From Spongospora subterranea (lineage: Eukaryota > Endomyxa > Phytomyxea > Plasmodiophorida > Plasmodiophoridae): a DNA stretch of 64,000 bases. Below the pieces are notes generated by a model. It saw only the letters and a program-made list of their open reading frames with translations. It searched no databases and was not told where the DNA came from. The DNA is taken from contig OUQQ01000015.1 of NCBI GenBank assembly GCA_900404475.1, positions 18,439 through 82,438 of the forward strand, in the 5' to 3' direction. The translations under genes and the position numbers were made by a program. Of this stretch, positions 1 to 14,674 are shown in pieces (the first letter of the stretch is position 1; each line of letters opens with the position of its first letter).

Positions 1-3853
<3,853 letters not shown>

Positions 3854-4523
3854 GACCGTAATGTAGTCGATACAATCACAGACGAAGAACGGCAACGTCA
3901 CTGATCATCCGAGCACATCACTTTGCGTCAAAAGGGCTCGCGATCCCATGGTCTCGCTAGATTGTCGTGATGGTTCAGCAAAGGAACAATTCTGTACTTT
4001 ATCCATGCCTGGACGTTTTTCTCGTGTTGGACTAAGAATGCTTGTTATTGATCAGTCAATAGAGTAAATCATAGTTAAAGCGGATCTCGGAAAGTGTTTG
4101 GCCTTTGGGGAATCTGCAATAGTGTTTCGAATAGGGGATGAACCTATTGCCGTCGGCCCTCAGAGATCCTTCTGTGTACAAATACTACAGGATCAAAGTC
4201 CAACAGACGGTTTTGGAGTACCAGTTCAACACCATTTCCTCTGCAGATATTAGGGGAATCGGACTGAATCTCCTTGGTTTTTCCAGGCCATTCACGACAC
4301 CTTAGACCATGGAAAAATGGCGAACAAGTTAACGACGTCGTTTGCACAAAATCGTTGAAGTCAAGTGAGTAATCGAGTCTCTCATTACACTTCCGAGTAC
4401 TTCGGAACTTCTCACAAATGTGGGCCCTGTTTGGTTTCTGAAAGAAATCGGGTTCTGAATCCGATCGTAAAGTGCAAAGCAGAACCGATGGACGGGAACA
4501 TGGAAAGAAAAATACAAAAACAT
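3854..4523. other. Intergenic stretch between the BEACH-WD40 and RAP genes
   Basis: No confident gene. A plus-strand reading at about 4143-4302 (DPSVYKYYRIKVQQTVLEYQ) looks protein-like and faintly recalls a SURP module. It has no clear start, no flanking exons and ends quickly, so I do not call it. Both flanking genes end here and converge. Confidence 0.4.
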
Positions 4524-6312
4524 TTATGTATATTCCTTTCCCATATTCTTAACTCTAAGGTAACCGACATGGGCGTCGATATTGCCAGGGCCGAATGTCC
4601 ACTCGTAGAACGGGATCGAGCGCAGATTCCAGCCCGATTTCCTGACGATTGACGCTTTCAACAGGGTCGCTCCCCTGGCCCGGGACGATAATCGGCAATA
4701 ATGCTGAGGACCGTTGATCTCCCACACGTCATTCTTGTCGGGATTCACCATATCCAGCCAATATCCAGATTTTGGGCATTGAACTTCCGTCTGAATATTG
4801 GGCCATAACTATGGGGGACAGTCGTTCAGTCCCCGAAACTATCGAAACATCGACGTATTTGACCTGCTTCGCCGCGGACACAACGGATTCGTGAAAATCT
4901 GATGTTGCTGATCGAATTGGATCAGTGCTCGTGAAGATTCGTCGCGCTTCGGCCCTCATTTCGGGCACTTTCGGAATAATCATCGCCGTTTCAATCGATC
5001 TCAGGTGGAATCGATCCGCCCATTCGAACGCCAAATGCACCTGAGCAAGCTCGCGCGGCCCAAAACCTGAACAAAAATGGAGTCGGATTTAGGACTCCGA
5101 ATGAACGTGATGAGAAGAGATTTACTGGAATGTGATTTGACTAGAGCTGAGAAGAGACTTGGGAGCTGTGTTGGCCTTCTGGCAACAGCTAAAGACCAAC
5201 ACAGATTCGCCAGCGATTGCTGGGAATAGACTCCCGAGCACAAAACCCGATCAATATCGTCACTGGAGAGGGAAAAGGAGTGAATGGGCGGTGGAGATAG
5301 GCGCAAATGGGATCTGACAGGTGTAGACGCCGTTCAAGGGTTGAGAACAAGGCAGATGGGCAGATGGCAGAATGGGCCATTGCACATATGATCTGTGATA
5401 GGTTCTTGGTCGTCATCCCTCCCATATCGTCCATCAATCTCGGGCACAAAATGTTCTCACTCCACTCCTATGTCCAACACATTTGCGTCAAAACAAAATC
5501 GCATTGCGGAAACCTCGATAAAACGAATTGAACTACGAGAGGAGATACCTTGGGTAAAACAGCCCCTTTACTGAACGACCAGACCAACTCAGCACATCTT
5601 CCCATTGACAACGAGCCCAGTTCATCGGACGTGACGGTCTTCAATCGTAGCGACATTGGGATCATGGTCTTGGCCATCAGATTCGGATGGCGAATATGGA
5701 GATTGGAGCGCGTTATCGCCCCGGCCAGTTTCGTCATCTGCGAGAGCGATAGCTGCGAGACGAGATGGGTCCGGTCGATATGATCGGCGATATCGCCCCA
5801 CAGTTCGGGGTCGATTTCCAGCTCGGCCGCCGATGCGATCGATAAACAGCCGCCAACGATCCCGCCGGGACTGCAATCGGATAAACCCTGACGGAATCTA
5901 TCGATGAGCTTGTTCATGATCGGGGCGTAATTGGGGTCCGAAGCGAAGATGGCGCTGGATTGGAGGAATTTTGAGGCGGCTGATGGCGATATTTGGTTTC
6001 GGATGGACGCCGTTGACCATTTCCGTAAAGTATTGAGAAGAGGGCCAGATGGGTTCTTATATTGTATTAGCGCTTGACCTATAACAGGGAATTGTGATCA
6101 GAGATTCGGCCAAGATCGATAGAAAAACGGTATTCGGATTCCCAACATGTCGTGGCGATCGTTTCTGAATTGAACGACGGCGCTAGGCCATCGCGATCGG
6201 CGCTCATAACCAGGTCGGAGAATTGATCGAGGGATCGGCATTGGCGTAATGAGTTGAGATGAGCCCATTGTGCACGAGATGTGGACGACAGGACTGCAGC
6301 TGTTGTCGCCAT
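4524..6312 (-). CDS. RAP-domain protein with FASTK-like helical repeats, multi-exon
   Basis: The C-terminal exon (about 4750-4524) encodes a RAP domain: WEINGPQHYCR, then RGATLLKASIVRKSGWNL and RSIPFYEWTF, the usual hydrophobic pattern of this putative RNA-binding module. Upstream exons carry repeated helical segments typical of FASTK/RAP proteins: NLSQIICAMAHSAIC, SLANLCWSLAVARR, RCAELVWSFSKGAVLPK and ELAQVHLAFEWADRFHLRS. The chosen start is ATG at 6312 (MATTAAVLSSTSRAQW), which leads into the helical region. A donor follows AVLPK near 5548. Known RAP proteins act mainly in mitochondria or chloroplasts on RNA processing, stability or translation, so an organelle role is inferred; I did not establish a targeting peptide. 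Exact exon junctions in the middle are uncertain. Confidence 0.75.
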
Positions 6313-7337
6313 TTTCCCACCTGGAAATCGCCCTGGGAGTCGAAAACTCCGGGCGGGGGCGCCAGGGGGATGGCGACATCGTCCAATGATGACCCGGTGG
6401 AGCGGCACTACCAGGTGAAAACCCACCCGTTTTAGTCAACTACGAGCGTGTTTTGTGGAGATTTCAACGGCGCGTTGATCACCTGATCCCTCGGTGGGAA
6501 GTTCAGGTTTTGGTTGAGGGAACGAGCTACTCAATTCCCCTCAATTATTGCCTAAACCCCCAAATATATCACTCTCAGCTATTAAATATTTATTTTGCCA
6601 ACCTGATTGGCAGCCCTATAAAAGATCGTCATGAATTCTCGTTCAATCAACCGTGTTAAGAGTGCTGATGGGTTTGGTCTCCGATCGGGTATATTGATAT
6701 CGCGATATTGGTATTGTATTGACCCTGTGGGTGCTGAATCTTCTCAACATTTCTTGGATATCGGTGGGTAACAAGGCAATGCCCCTCTTTATCTATCATA
6801 TCTTGAACACCACACTATATTTGATTTGGTGCTTGCCATAGATCGGGCGCAAAACACGGTTGGATTGGCAGTGATTTACAGTTTTAGAACTACAGAGATT
6901 AATGCCGGGGATTAAAAATCAGATCATGATCGATCAGGTTTCCGAGATGATAAGCGGTCGTTTTATCACTTATTTGACAATATCTTCGGGGCCAACCCAA
7001 GTCTATACAATGCGAATAATGCTGTCCCTCGGACGGCGATTTGCCAGGCAACTTAATCAACGCGCGTATGTTCAATCCAAGCGAGAAATACGGGGTCGAG
7101 ATAAGAATGACCCAATGTGAAAGTCATCACGATCACCAGTTTTACAACCGATTTCGCCCCTAATTTCGCTTTCTCCAAAGAAAACGACCTCAACTTTAAT
7201 CGGCGACATGTAAACTAAAGTGCGTCTGTGGTATCGATAATTGTGCGCGACCCGGAACGCAACGTGAATCCGGTGTATTTGACGACAGGGACGTTGATTG
7301 CGCCATCAATAATAACGTTAGCAATTGGCCAACACAC
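6313..7337. other. Intergenic, divergent promoter region
   Basis: About 1 kb between the RAP gene (minus) and BUB3 (plus), so it should hold both promoters. The only open stretch (6902-7120, plus) has no recognisable features. I see no RNA gene or repeat. Confidence 0.5.
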
Positions 7338-8607
7338 ATGGCTGGACAGGGCCCGGATTTTGAGCTTCCGTCACCGCCGTCGGATGGGATTTCGTCGCTG
7401 GAGTTCGCCGATTGGGACGATCATTTATTAGTGTCGTCCTGGGATCACGTATGTGCGCCCTTTTCAGATCAAACGATTCCGATTCGTGTTCCAGATTCGC
7501 TAATCGTCGGTTGTGAATAGTCGGTGAGAGTGTATGATATAGGATCTCAGAAATGTCTATCGGTTGTGGATCCATGCCAGTGCCCACTCTTATCCAGTCA
7601 ATGGTGCGGCCGAAATCAATGCATATCAGGTGCCATCAACGGCAGTGCGGTTCTTACTGATCTTAACACCTCTCACACTGTTCAGACCTTACAAGGTCAC
7701 AACCTAGCTGTGTCTAAGGTATCAGCTCTCGCCGCCGTTCCTCGATGGAATATCGCTCAATCACACACGTTTAGGTCCTCTGTCCAACGTGGTGGTCATC
7801 TCCATCATTATGTGCCACATCATCTTGGGACATGTCGGTCCATCTATATGATGTTAGGTCTGGCGAACAGCCAACCCATCAGCAGTCTCTCCACTCTAAG
7901 ATTTATACCATGGCCGCCGTTCCCCATTCGTACCTGCTCCTGATCGCCACCGCCGATCGCCGGGTTCATATCTACGACACCCGGAACATGGCCACTCCTG
8001 AGCAGGTTGTTCCTCCACCCAGTTTGGCTGATTTGCCACCAATATTGCTGCTGTTTTAGGTTCGGGAGTCGTCATTACGGCACCAGACGCGCGGGTTAGC
8101 CGCCATGACCGATGGATCTGGATACTGTCTATCATCAATTGAAGGACGTGTTGCCGTTGAATATATCAATCCAGATCCAGAAGTTCAGCTGGGCAAATAC
8201 GCGTTCAAATGTCATCGAGGAGCAACTTCTTTCGGTAAACAGGTATCAATCTGTGTTTTGATGAACATACTTGCCCCAAATTATTCATCGTTCGACAGTT
8301 AGTTTATCCAGTAAACTGCATTGCGTTCAATCCCGTATATGGCACATTTGCCACCGGAGGCGATGATCATATTGTAAATATTTGGGATGGGGCCGCACGA
8401 AAACGGATCCGGCAACTGGCTCCATATCCCAGCTCGATCAGCGCTTTGGCGTTCAGCTCCAAGGGCGACTATCTGGCCATCGCCTCAAGCTACACGTATT
8501 CAGAAGGGGACAAAACCCATCCTCAGGATCAGGTCTTTGTTCGAATGGTCGACAGGGCCGAAGTTATGCCCAAAGCTGGAGTTCCCAATAAAGGGGAAAG
8601 GCAGTAA
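7338..8607 (+). CDS. BUB3: Mitotic checkpoint protein BUB3
   Basis: A seven-bladed WD40 protein with strong BUB3 signatures. The N-terminus [16 protein letters not shown] and LLVSSWDH continues after a short intron as [12 protein letters not shown]. Later exons give [47 protein letters not shown] and [10 protein letters not shown], and the end [20 protein letters not shown]. The stop is TAA 8605-8607. BUB3 binds the GLEBS motifs of BUB1 and BUBR1/MAD3 and brings them to unattached kinetochores. The length matches the roughly 330-residue family. The related nuclear-pore protein RAE1 lacks the [11 protein letters not shown] block in this form, so BUB3 is preferred. Confidence 0.94.
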
Positions 8608-8904
8608 AATCGGCAATACCCTGATCCGACACTGGTTCTGAAATCGATAAAAAAAATGTTGAATTTGAGAATAGTTCCGTTGTGTTTCGTGGTTCAATTG
8701 CTATAGGATTCGCTGACGATGATGGACGAAGCCTGCCCCTTTTTATTCTTGTGATATCTTGTCGAGGGGCCCGTTATATCTTTGAGCCGCGTGCCTCAGG
8801 TTAGGTGCTCCATCAATTATCATATTGGGACCAGGGCTTTCGACACCGAATATGACGTCAATGGGTAGATATGCGCCATCCATACGCGATCTTTGGCTGA
8901 TGTG

Positions 8905-9624
8905 ATGTCAGGGAGCCTGTCCTCCAGCTCGTTTGTTTCAGCGAACGACCTACTGGCGTGGGCTAATTCCTTCCTTTCCACAACATATACGCAAATCGAG
9001 CAGTTTCGAGACGGGATCATCGCCTGTCAGATAATGGCGGCAATATTTCCAGAATCGCTTCCGCTACATCGTGTGAATTGGAACCCACAATACACCTATG
9101 AATACGGTCAGGATCGTTCCCATCCGGATCTCATCCGCTCTTGGTTGTTCCTGATAGTTTCCTATTCAGAATCAAACTATCGCATATTCATGGAGTGTTT
9201 GCGATCCCATAAATTAGTCAAAGAGATAGATATCGAGGCGATTGTTCGTGGGTCAACGAGCGAAAGCTTGTCATTGGCTCAATGGTTGCGACATATCTGG
9301 CTGCAAAAATACTCGCCATTGATCCGACCATACAACGCCGTTAAGGAGCGGGATACTGCCGTTCGGCGGTGGCAAAGTCGTTATCGAGCCAGAAGTAGAC
9401 GGCTGGCTCAAGGTCGAGGGTCGTTGACCCAAATGGCTAAACCAACGATCGGGCAAGATAAATCAGTTCCAGACAATTCTGAGCTGGACGCCGTCCTGAA
9501 AGAGAGGGATTGGTATTACGAAAAACTAAGACAGATCGAGATTCGGTGCGATGAGCACAGAACGCAAGGCTACGATAATATCAATATCTCAATAGTCCTG
9601 GACGTTATGCGCCCAATACAATAA
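8905..9624 (+). CDS. EB1/MAPRE-family microtubule plus-end protein
   Basis: An N-terminal calponin-homology domain fits EB1: SANDLLAWANSFLSTTYTQIEQF, then CQIMAAIFPESLPLHRVNWN. The reading frame stays open through an intron at 9107-9169 (63 nt). Removing it turns TYEYGQ... into TYEYESNYRIFMECL, which aligns with the conserved EYEYIQNFKIL of EB1. The CH domain continues with VKEIDIEAIVRG and LSLAQWLRHIWLQ. A basic linker follows, then a short predicted coiled coil (ELDAVLKERDWYYEKLRQIE), where EB proteins dimerise. I chose ATG 8905; the frame opens earlier only at a TTG. EB1 tracks growing microtubule ends and recruits SxIP or CAP-Gly partners. Confidence 0.9.
   Translation: MSGSLSSSSFVSANDLLAWANSFLSTTYTQIEQFRDGIIACQIMAAIFPESLPLHRVNWNPQYTYEYGQDRSHPDLIRSWLFLIVSYSESNYRIFMECLRSHKLVKEIDIEAIVRGSTSESLSLAQWLRHIWLQKYSPLIRPYNAVKERDTAVRRWQSRYRARSRRLAQGRGSLTQMAKPTIGQDKSVPDNSELDAVLKERDWYYEKLRQIEIRCDEHRTQGYDNINISIVLDVMRPIQ
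9107..9169 (+). other. In-frame 63-nt intron in the EB1 gene
   Basis: GT-AG, length divisible by three and free of stop codons. An ORF finder therefore reads through it and adds 21 false residues inside the CH domain. Confidence 0.85.
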
Positions 9625-9696
9625 ATCACTGCTCAATACACCAATGTTTTTTTTTGATTTTATACGATAGGTAAAGCTATACAATGGAAAATACTT

Positions 9697-12489
9697 TTAC
9701 GGAAGCTGTGAACTCTTGTCTTTTTCGGAAGCAAATCTTGGGTGGGAACGGCTTGGCGGCGATAATTTCACACCCAAATGGCTCAACTTGTCGCGAAGGC
9801 GGAAATTCTCATTTTCAAGGTTGCTGAGCTCATCGACTGTGTCAACGAACCTAGCCTTATTATTGGCCAAATCTATCTCGAGTTCATTCATGTAATCGGT
9901 CATGCCTAACCTTTCCCTGAACCCTTCTTGAAGTTTGCCTTTCAACGAATCGATTTGTTCATCGCGCTTAATCAACTCGTCAGACAAGGCGCAAAGGCGC
10001 TGCCGCGTCTCGATAAGCTCCTCGTCAAGGATGGCGCTCCGTTCCTCCAGAATCTTGGTAGTCTCGGCGAACGATGATTGCGCCATCTTGAGCATTTCTT
10101 CCGCATCCTTAGCGCGCCTTTCCCATACTTTATCCATGGCTTTAGGCGACCGAGGAGCTTGAGATGATCCCGATTGAATTTCCAGGGCGACATGCGCGTT
10201 GGACTTCTCGGCAGACCGTCTTGAATCTTGCGACACATTTCTATTTTCTTCTTTCAGGCTATCGACGACAGCGGTCAGCTGTTGCAGCTGTAGATTTGCA
10301 GCGTCAATCTTTGACTGTAATTCGCGATTACTCTTCTCCGCTATATTCGCTCTGTCAACAAGCAAATCTCGCTCTTTCTTGATAGCCATAACCATCTCTG
10401 CTGGTTGCACACTGCTTGCGGTTGCTCGACTAGCCTCAAGCTGTTGCTTTAAATCCGTAATTTGTTGTTTGGTGCGGTCCAACTCTTCTGCCGTGTCATT
10501 GAGTCGACGTTTCGAATCAGTTAAATCGCTTTCTAAAAATTTGTCGTTCGCAGCAATTTCATCTAGCTGACGCTGAAGCTGTTCTTTCCACTTTTTCTCT
10601 ACTTCCACTAGTTTGAGCGCCATATCCAACTCGCTTTGCCTTTTGCGATTCTGAGTCTGAATGAGATCTCTTTCTTGTCCGATTTGATCTAGTTCAGCCT
10701 GCACCTTATAAAGTGCATTTCTCGCCTTCGAAATCTCAACTCTCAACTCGTCATTAGCTTGTTGTTGGGCGGTAGCTTGGGTGACGCTGCCATCGCCTTG
10801 AGAGGCGTTCCTGGCGGGTTGATTGTCATTTAGCTCGGTGATCCGTCTTTCCATAGTTTTGATAGCTTCAGTTTTTGCCTTGTCGACTTCCTTTAACGAC
10901 GCCTTCAGCTGCGATATTTCCGCATTGGCGGTGGCAAGTGCCTCTTCATATCGTTCCTTCTCTGCTGCTTGCAATGATTCCTTCCCAGATTGTGGTGCGG
11001 GAACATCAGTTATTACCGCACCTCCCCCAGCCTCGATCTGTTTTTGCAGCGTCTCTCGCCATTTTTTTTCAAGCTCGAACTGCTTGGAAGCCATCAGTTT
11101 AGCATTCTCAGCCATTCTGGCTTTCTTTGATTGAGTAGCAGCATCTTCCTGTGCTAGCTTAAGTTCGTTCTTTAAAGCTGACAATTTCTCATCGGCGCTC
11201 TCCTTTGGTTGCGCTGTTTGGGCAGTATTCAAAGCAGCTTCAGACTTCAGCTTCCCGACTTTTCGAGCTGCGTCTTCAGCAATGACACGAACCCGTTGTC
11301 TATCAACTACACCATCAACGCTGACCTTCATGGCCATAACAATTTTTTCCAAAAGAGCCAAATCGACTGGGTCTTCTTTTTTCTTCGCATGTTCGGGTTC
11401 ATCGTCGTGTTTCGCGTCCTGCAATGATGGTTCGTTTCTTGTTAACGCTGGGTTCGCGAACTTCCCCCTGTCAATGTCTCGGGACTGATCTTTTACTTTG
11501 CCCATATTTGACCTAGCCAGAATCAGTTCTTGTTGTGACGTCTGCAGTTGTTGCTTTGTCAAATCTAACTCTTGTTTGACTTTGTTGAGCTCTTCTTCTT
11601 TTTGTCGGTCGATTTTGTTCGATCTAGCCTTAGATTCAAAGTCGGTTCGAATCTGTTCAATCTCTCGCTGCAACAGTGACTCTCTTGCCTCCGAACGTAC
11701 CTTTCGATCACGATTTTCTTGTTTCAGCAACTGAATCTCCTTGTTTGCAGATTCTTGCAACGTAGAAATTGTTGACTGAAGTTGCAACTTCCCTTGCCCG
11801 TCTCTCTTTGCCAATTCATCTTCATAACGTATTGTTTCTTGGAACAGCCTGGCGGTTAGATCATCAACCTGCTTTATCAACTCTTCCTTCGTAACACGTT
11901 CATTAGATAGTTGTTTCTCTAAATCCTTCACGTGTTTTGATAGCGATTCGTTCTGGGTATTGAAAACGTCGTCAGCGCCTATCTTCGTCGCACTAACGTA
12001 CTCCTTATCGTCATTGAAGATGTTGGCTATATCAAACTCTTGCTGTTGATCGCTGTCTAAATCTTCACTACTTCGCGTCACCGCGATTCTGACCTTGGCA
12101 ATTGCCTCATTATCTTTGCAATCCTGAAGTTGAAAATCCCGGACAGCTAACGTTTGGGCGTCAATAGATGATGATGTGCATAAGGAGCGTAAATCAATCC
12201 TAGCCTTTCCGAATAACTTGACAGCGCCATCTTTGGGTCGTTGATATTGAAAACTGAGCGACGACGGTTTCGCCTTCCCTTTTTTGATAGAGCAAGTAAT
12301 ACTGAGGGGTTGAGCAATACGGAATTTTCCGCCCGATAATATTAACAATGGCGATGATGACGAATGTTGGCCAGATTTCCAAACAGCGACTACCCCTGTA
12401 AGCTCCGAGGATTCGCTAACCAACAGCGTTAGATCATGGATTTCAAATTTGTACGATAATTTCTGGCGGGAAAACAATCGGCCAGCCAT
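9697..12489 (-). CDS. NT-C2 domain plus long coiled-coil protein, intronless
   Basis: A single uninterrupted frame. The frame extends to 12666 but opens there with TTG, so I take ATG 12489 (MAGRLFSRQKLSYKFEIHDL), giving 930 residues. The first 150 residues match an N-terminal C2 (EEIG1/EHBP1 type) domain: KFEIHDLTLLV, VVAVWKSG, GGKFRIAQPLSITCSI and VKLFGKARIDLRSL. The remainder is almost continuous heptad-rich coiled coil with many Leu, Glu, Lys and Gln, ending in a basic tail. Proteins with this architecture include plant organelle-movement factors and animal EHBP1, which link membranes to the cytoskeleton. The function here is inferred only from architecture. It converges on EB1, ending 72 bp from it. 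Confidence 0.8.
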   Translation of the reverse strand: MAGRLFSRQKLSYKFEIHDLTLLVSESSELTGVVAVWKSGQHSSSSPLLILSGGKFRIAQPLSITCSIKKGKAKPSSLSFQYQRPKDGAVKLFGKARIDLRSLCTSSSIDAQTLAVRDFQLQDCKDNEAIAKVRIAVTRSSEDLDSDQQQEFDIANIFNDDKEYVSATKIGADDVFNTQNESLSKHVKDLEKQLSNERVTKEELIKQVDDLTARLFQETIRYEDELAKRDGQGKLQLQSTISTLQESANKEIQLLKQENRDRKVRSEARESLLQREIEQIRTDFESKARSNKIDRQKEEELNKVKQELDLTKQQLQTSQQELILARSNMGKVKDQSRDIDRGKFANPALTRNEPSLQDAKHDDEPEHAKKKEDPVDLALLEKIVMAMKVSVDGVVDRQRVRVIAEDAARKVGKLKSEAALNTAQTAQPKESADEKLSALKNELKLAQEDAATQSKKARMAENAKLMASKQFELEKKWRETLQKQIEAGGGAVITDVPAPQSGKESLQAAEKERYEEALATANAEISQLKASLKEVDKAKTEAIKTMERRITELNDNQPARNASQGDGSVTQATAQQQANDELRVEISKARNALYKVQAELDQIGQERDLIQTQNRKRQSELDMALKLVEVEKKWKEQLQRQLDEIAANDKFLESDLTDSKRRLNDTAEELDRTKQQITDLKQQLEASRATASSVQPAEMVMAIKKERDLLVDRANIAEKSNRELQSKIDAANLQLQQLTAVVDSLKEENRNVSQDSRRSAEKSNAHVALEIQSGSSQAPRSPKAMDKVWERRAKDAEEMLKMAQSSFAETTKILEERSAILDEELIETRQRLCALSDELIKRDEQIDSLKGKLQEGFRERLGMTDYMNELEIDLANNKARFVDTVDELSNLENENFRLRDKLSHLGVKLSPPSRSHPRFASEKDKSSQLP

Positions 12490-12718
12490 CACCGACCGAG
12501 GTTTACCGACGTTGAGATTTTCGACAATCCGCTGCGATCGTAGGATCAGATCATTTACATTATGGTAATCAGATCCGACATTGAATGGAATTATTGGAGA
12601 ATCACTCCAGCTATAGATCTGTGGTATTGTAAATACAGAAGATAAGGAAGGCCGCTCCAGAGTCAACGCTATTATGTCGACACGATACCCTAGTCATGAG
12701 CATACCATCATATAATAT

Positions 12719-12752
12719 GGGGGGGGGGGAACCCCGACCCCCGACCCCCTGT
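12719..12752. repeat. G-run followed by CCCGA-type repeats
   Basis: Eleven consecutive G (12719-12729) are followed by AACCCCGACCCCCGACCCC. It lies between the NT-C2 gene start and the small Tim gene end. Length is probably variable; a sequencing slip is possible. Confidence 0.6.
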
Positions 12753-12788
12753 CATGTATTATCCATACTTGTTAATGTAAATCAAATA

Positions 12789-13065
12789 TCAAGTCCCTTT
12801 CTTGACCAACCGATCCATTACAAACGCGCTATAAAAAAATCAAAACGATGTGTTCATATGCTCTCACAAGGAATGCTGACCTTGTATCTAAATATCTCAA
12901 AGTGCATTGAGTAAGACATTTCTTGCCCCATGCCTTGCTGCACGCCTCAGTGCAAATGTCTGTGATATTGCTAATAATTTGCTGCATTGCTTGCTGCTGC
13001 TGCTGCTCCATCAAAAACTGTTGCAGTTCTCGCTGTTGACGTTCGTCAATTTCGGGTCCAGACAT
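12789..13065 (-). CDS. Small Tim chaperone (Tim8/9/10/13 family), two exons
   Basis: Exon 1 (13065-12881) and exon 2 (12828-12789) join across a 52-nt intron (12880-12829). The product is 74 residues. It has a Gln-rich N-terminal helix, a CX3C motif (CTEAC), a second CX3C motif (CLTQC), then the family-typical RYLDT and SAFVMDRLVKKGT. Such proteins form hexamers in the mitochondrial intermembrane space and escort hydrophobic precursors; the twin CX3C motifs form two disulfides. Only seven residues separate the two motifs, where 11-16 is usual, so the loop between the helices looks shortened. The family member cannot be decided. Confidence 0.85.
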
Positions 13066-13426
13066 GTTTAAAGAATGCTGATGACAGATCTAAGCAATCC
13101 ACACAAATTCACAGTAACTCGCAGCATACGGACGCCGTACGGCATACATGGGCTGAACTCTCCGCAGAGAGCCTTTACGGAAGTCATGATAATCGTAGCA
13201 TACGTTCGTGACACAAAAGAGAGTCATTTTTTCAAGTGGTAGACTTTGCTTTTTACCAGAATATCCTATAGCGAAAAAATAATGCCTCGCTATGACAGCT
13301 CGAAAACTACGTTGAGAACTGCAACTACAAATACTGGTTTTAAACATGTGATTAAACTTATATTAATTTGATGAAAGTGCATTATTTTGATGACACCCAT
13401 CGATACAATATACATGGACAATATGT

Positions 13427-13984
13427 TCATGCGGCCGTAAACGCTCCGTAATGTCTTTTTTGTGATTGACGGTTGATCTGATCAGCAGCAACAGCAAGGA
13501 GCAGAGACTGGAACCTTGGGAATTTCATCAACCTACTCTCTCCATGATGACCTTCTTCACTTTCGTCATCGTCGTCTGAATCCTCTCCCTCGTATTGCCT
13601 AGTTTTGCTTGTACAGTCACTGTGCTCGGATCGTATCCTTTTAGCTGAGTGTCCTTCTTCTTCACCAATTTGAGAGATTCTCCTCCAACTTCTGCACCCG
13701 AACCTTTTCACGCCCTGAATCAACCGCTCTTCTTCTTCCTTAGAATAGACTGTTCTTCTGTCACCTTTTCCAGCGATGGAGTAAAACTTGTCGGATATAG
13801 CTTTAGCGTTGCGACCCCTAAAATCGTAACGCTTGATGATTGTCGACCATGCATGACCATATTGAGAGACTCCAGTCATCAGATTCATGACGTCATGTGC
13901 GGTCCATCTTAACCGACCCCCTTTGAGTTGATCTGTGGGTGAATCAGATCGGCGCCCCTCGTCCGTCACCGTCTCGTCAATCAT
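13427..13984 (-). CDS. Myb/SANT-domain protein with two repeats
   Basis: A 185-residue single-exon frame starting at ATG 13984. Residues 24-70 form one Myb-like repeat: RLRWTAHDVMNLMTGVSQYG, HAWSTIIKRYDFRGR and AISDKFYSIAG. Residues 78-105 begin a second: YSKEEEERLIQGVKRFGCRSW. An acidic run (EGEDSDDDDESEEG) precedes the end. Tryptophans sit where Myb helices need them. The first repeat has the shape of telomere-repeat-binding Myb domains (WT..., YG..WS.I, F..R, DK), but the diagnostic VDKWRN-type helix is replaced by AISDKFYSIA, so telomere binding is only a possibility. It probably binds DNA as a transcription or chromatin factor. Confidence 0.7.
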   Translation of the reverse strand: MIDETVTDEGRRSDSPTDQLKGGRLRWTAHDVMNLMTGVSQYGHAWSTIIKRYDFRGRNAKAISDKFYSIAGKGDRRTVYSKEEEERLIQGVKRFGCRSWRRISQIGEEEGHSAKRIRSEHSDCTSKTRQYEGEDSDDDDESEEGHHGESRLMKFPRFQSLLLAVAADQINRQSQKRHYGAFTAA

Positions 13985-14674
13985 CGAGATACCTTCTTAT
14001 CAGCGTGTTTATAAGTTTGGATAATATGCCTGCTATGGCACACTATACTTTACCTCATGGAGGGGGGGTAACATGATATTAACAATATCCATAACGTGCC
14101 AACCGTCATGCAGGCCGGGGCTGTGGCTTACCCCCAGAGTTGAGCCAACACTGTTCAAATGTACAGACCTCAGTCAGGAAGAGCACGGAGTGGCGGAAAC
14201 CCATGGAGGCGCTCGTCCCATTCTTCTCCTGTCTGACGTCGGGTGGGGCTAACTGTATCGCGAACCGGTATGACCTGGCCAGTTTCTGTTACCTGGGTCC
14301 ATCTATGGCTTGTGGGGTTGAAAGGCAACCAAATATAGCACCAACTTCCTCGACCCCCAATCCCAACTCAAAAATCTTGACGCTTGTTAAACTTAATCCG
14401 ATCCATATTTCATATTGGGCTGCTTAAACACTGATTTATAAAAGCATTGCATCTTGTCTGGAAAATTGTGAAAATGAACGCCATGTAAAGCAAACTTAAA
14501 CGCAATGGCACAATCGTAAATGCGAACTGTTCCCTAGATCGACGTATCGGTATAATGATTGATCAAATTGCGTATTTGTTTGAGAAACTTGAATTAACCG
14601 TCAACCCGTTTGATTCATTGACCGTCTGAAACATGATCCCATATCGCATTCATGTGTACTGTACAATAATTAAT
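13985..14674. other. Intergenic stretch
   Basis: Holds a G-run near 14060-14067. A plus-strand open stretch at 14140-14427 shows no domain features. I see nothing I can name. Confidence 0.4.

Noticed and set aside
4143..4302. SURP-like peptide on the plus strand
   Set aside because: Similarity is limited to a few aromatic residues; there is no start, no flanking exon and no second half of the domain.
10199..11500. Several Ser/Cys-rich plus-strand frames opposite the coiled-coil gene
   Set aside because: They are antisense products of Glu/Lys/Gln-rich coiled-coil codons.
12489..12666. Extra 59 N-terminal residues of the NT-C2 protein
   Set aside because: That extension opens with TTG and has no ATG. 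The NT-C2 domain starts just after the ATG at 12489.
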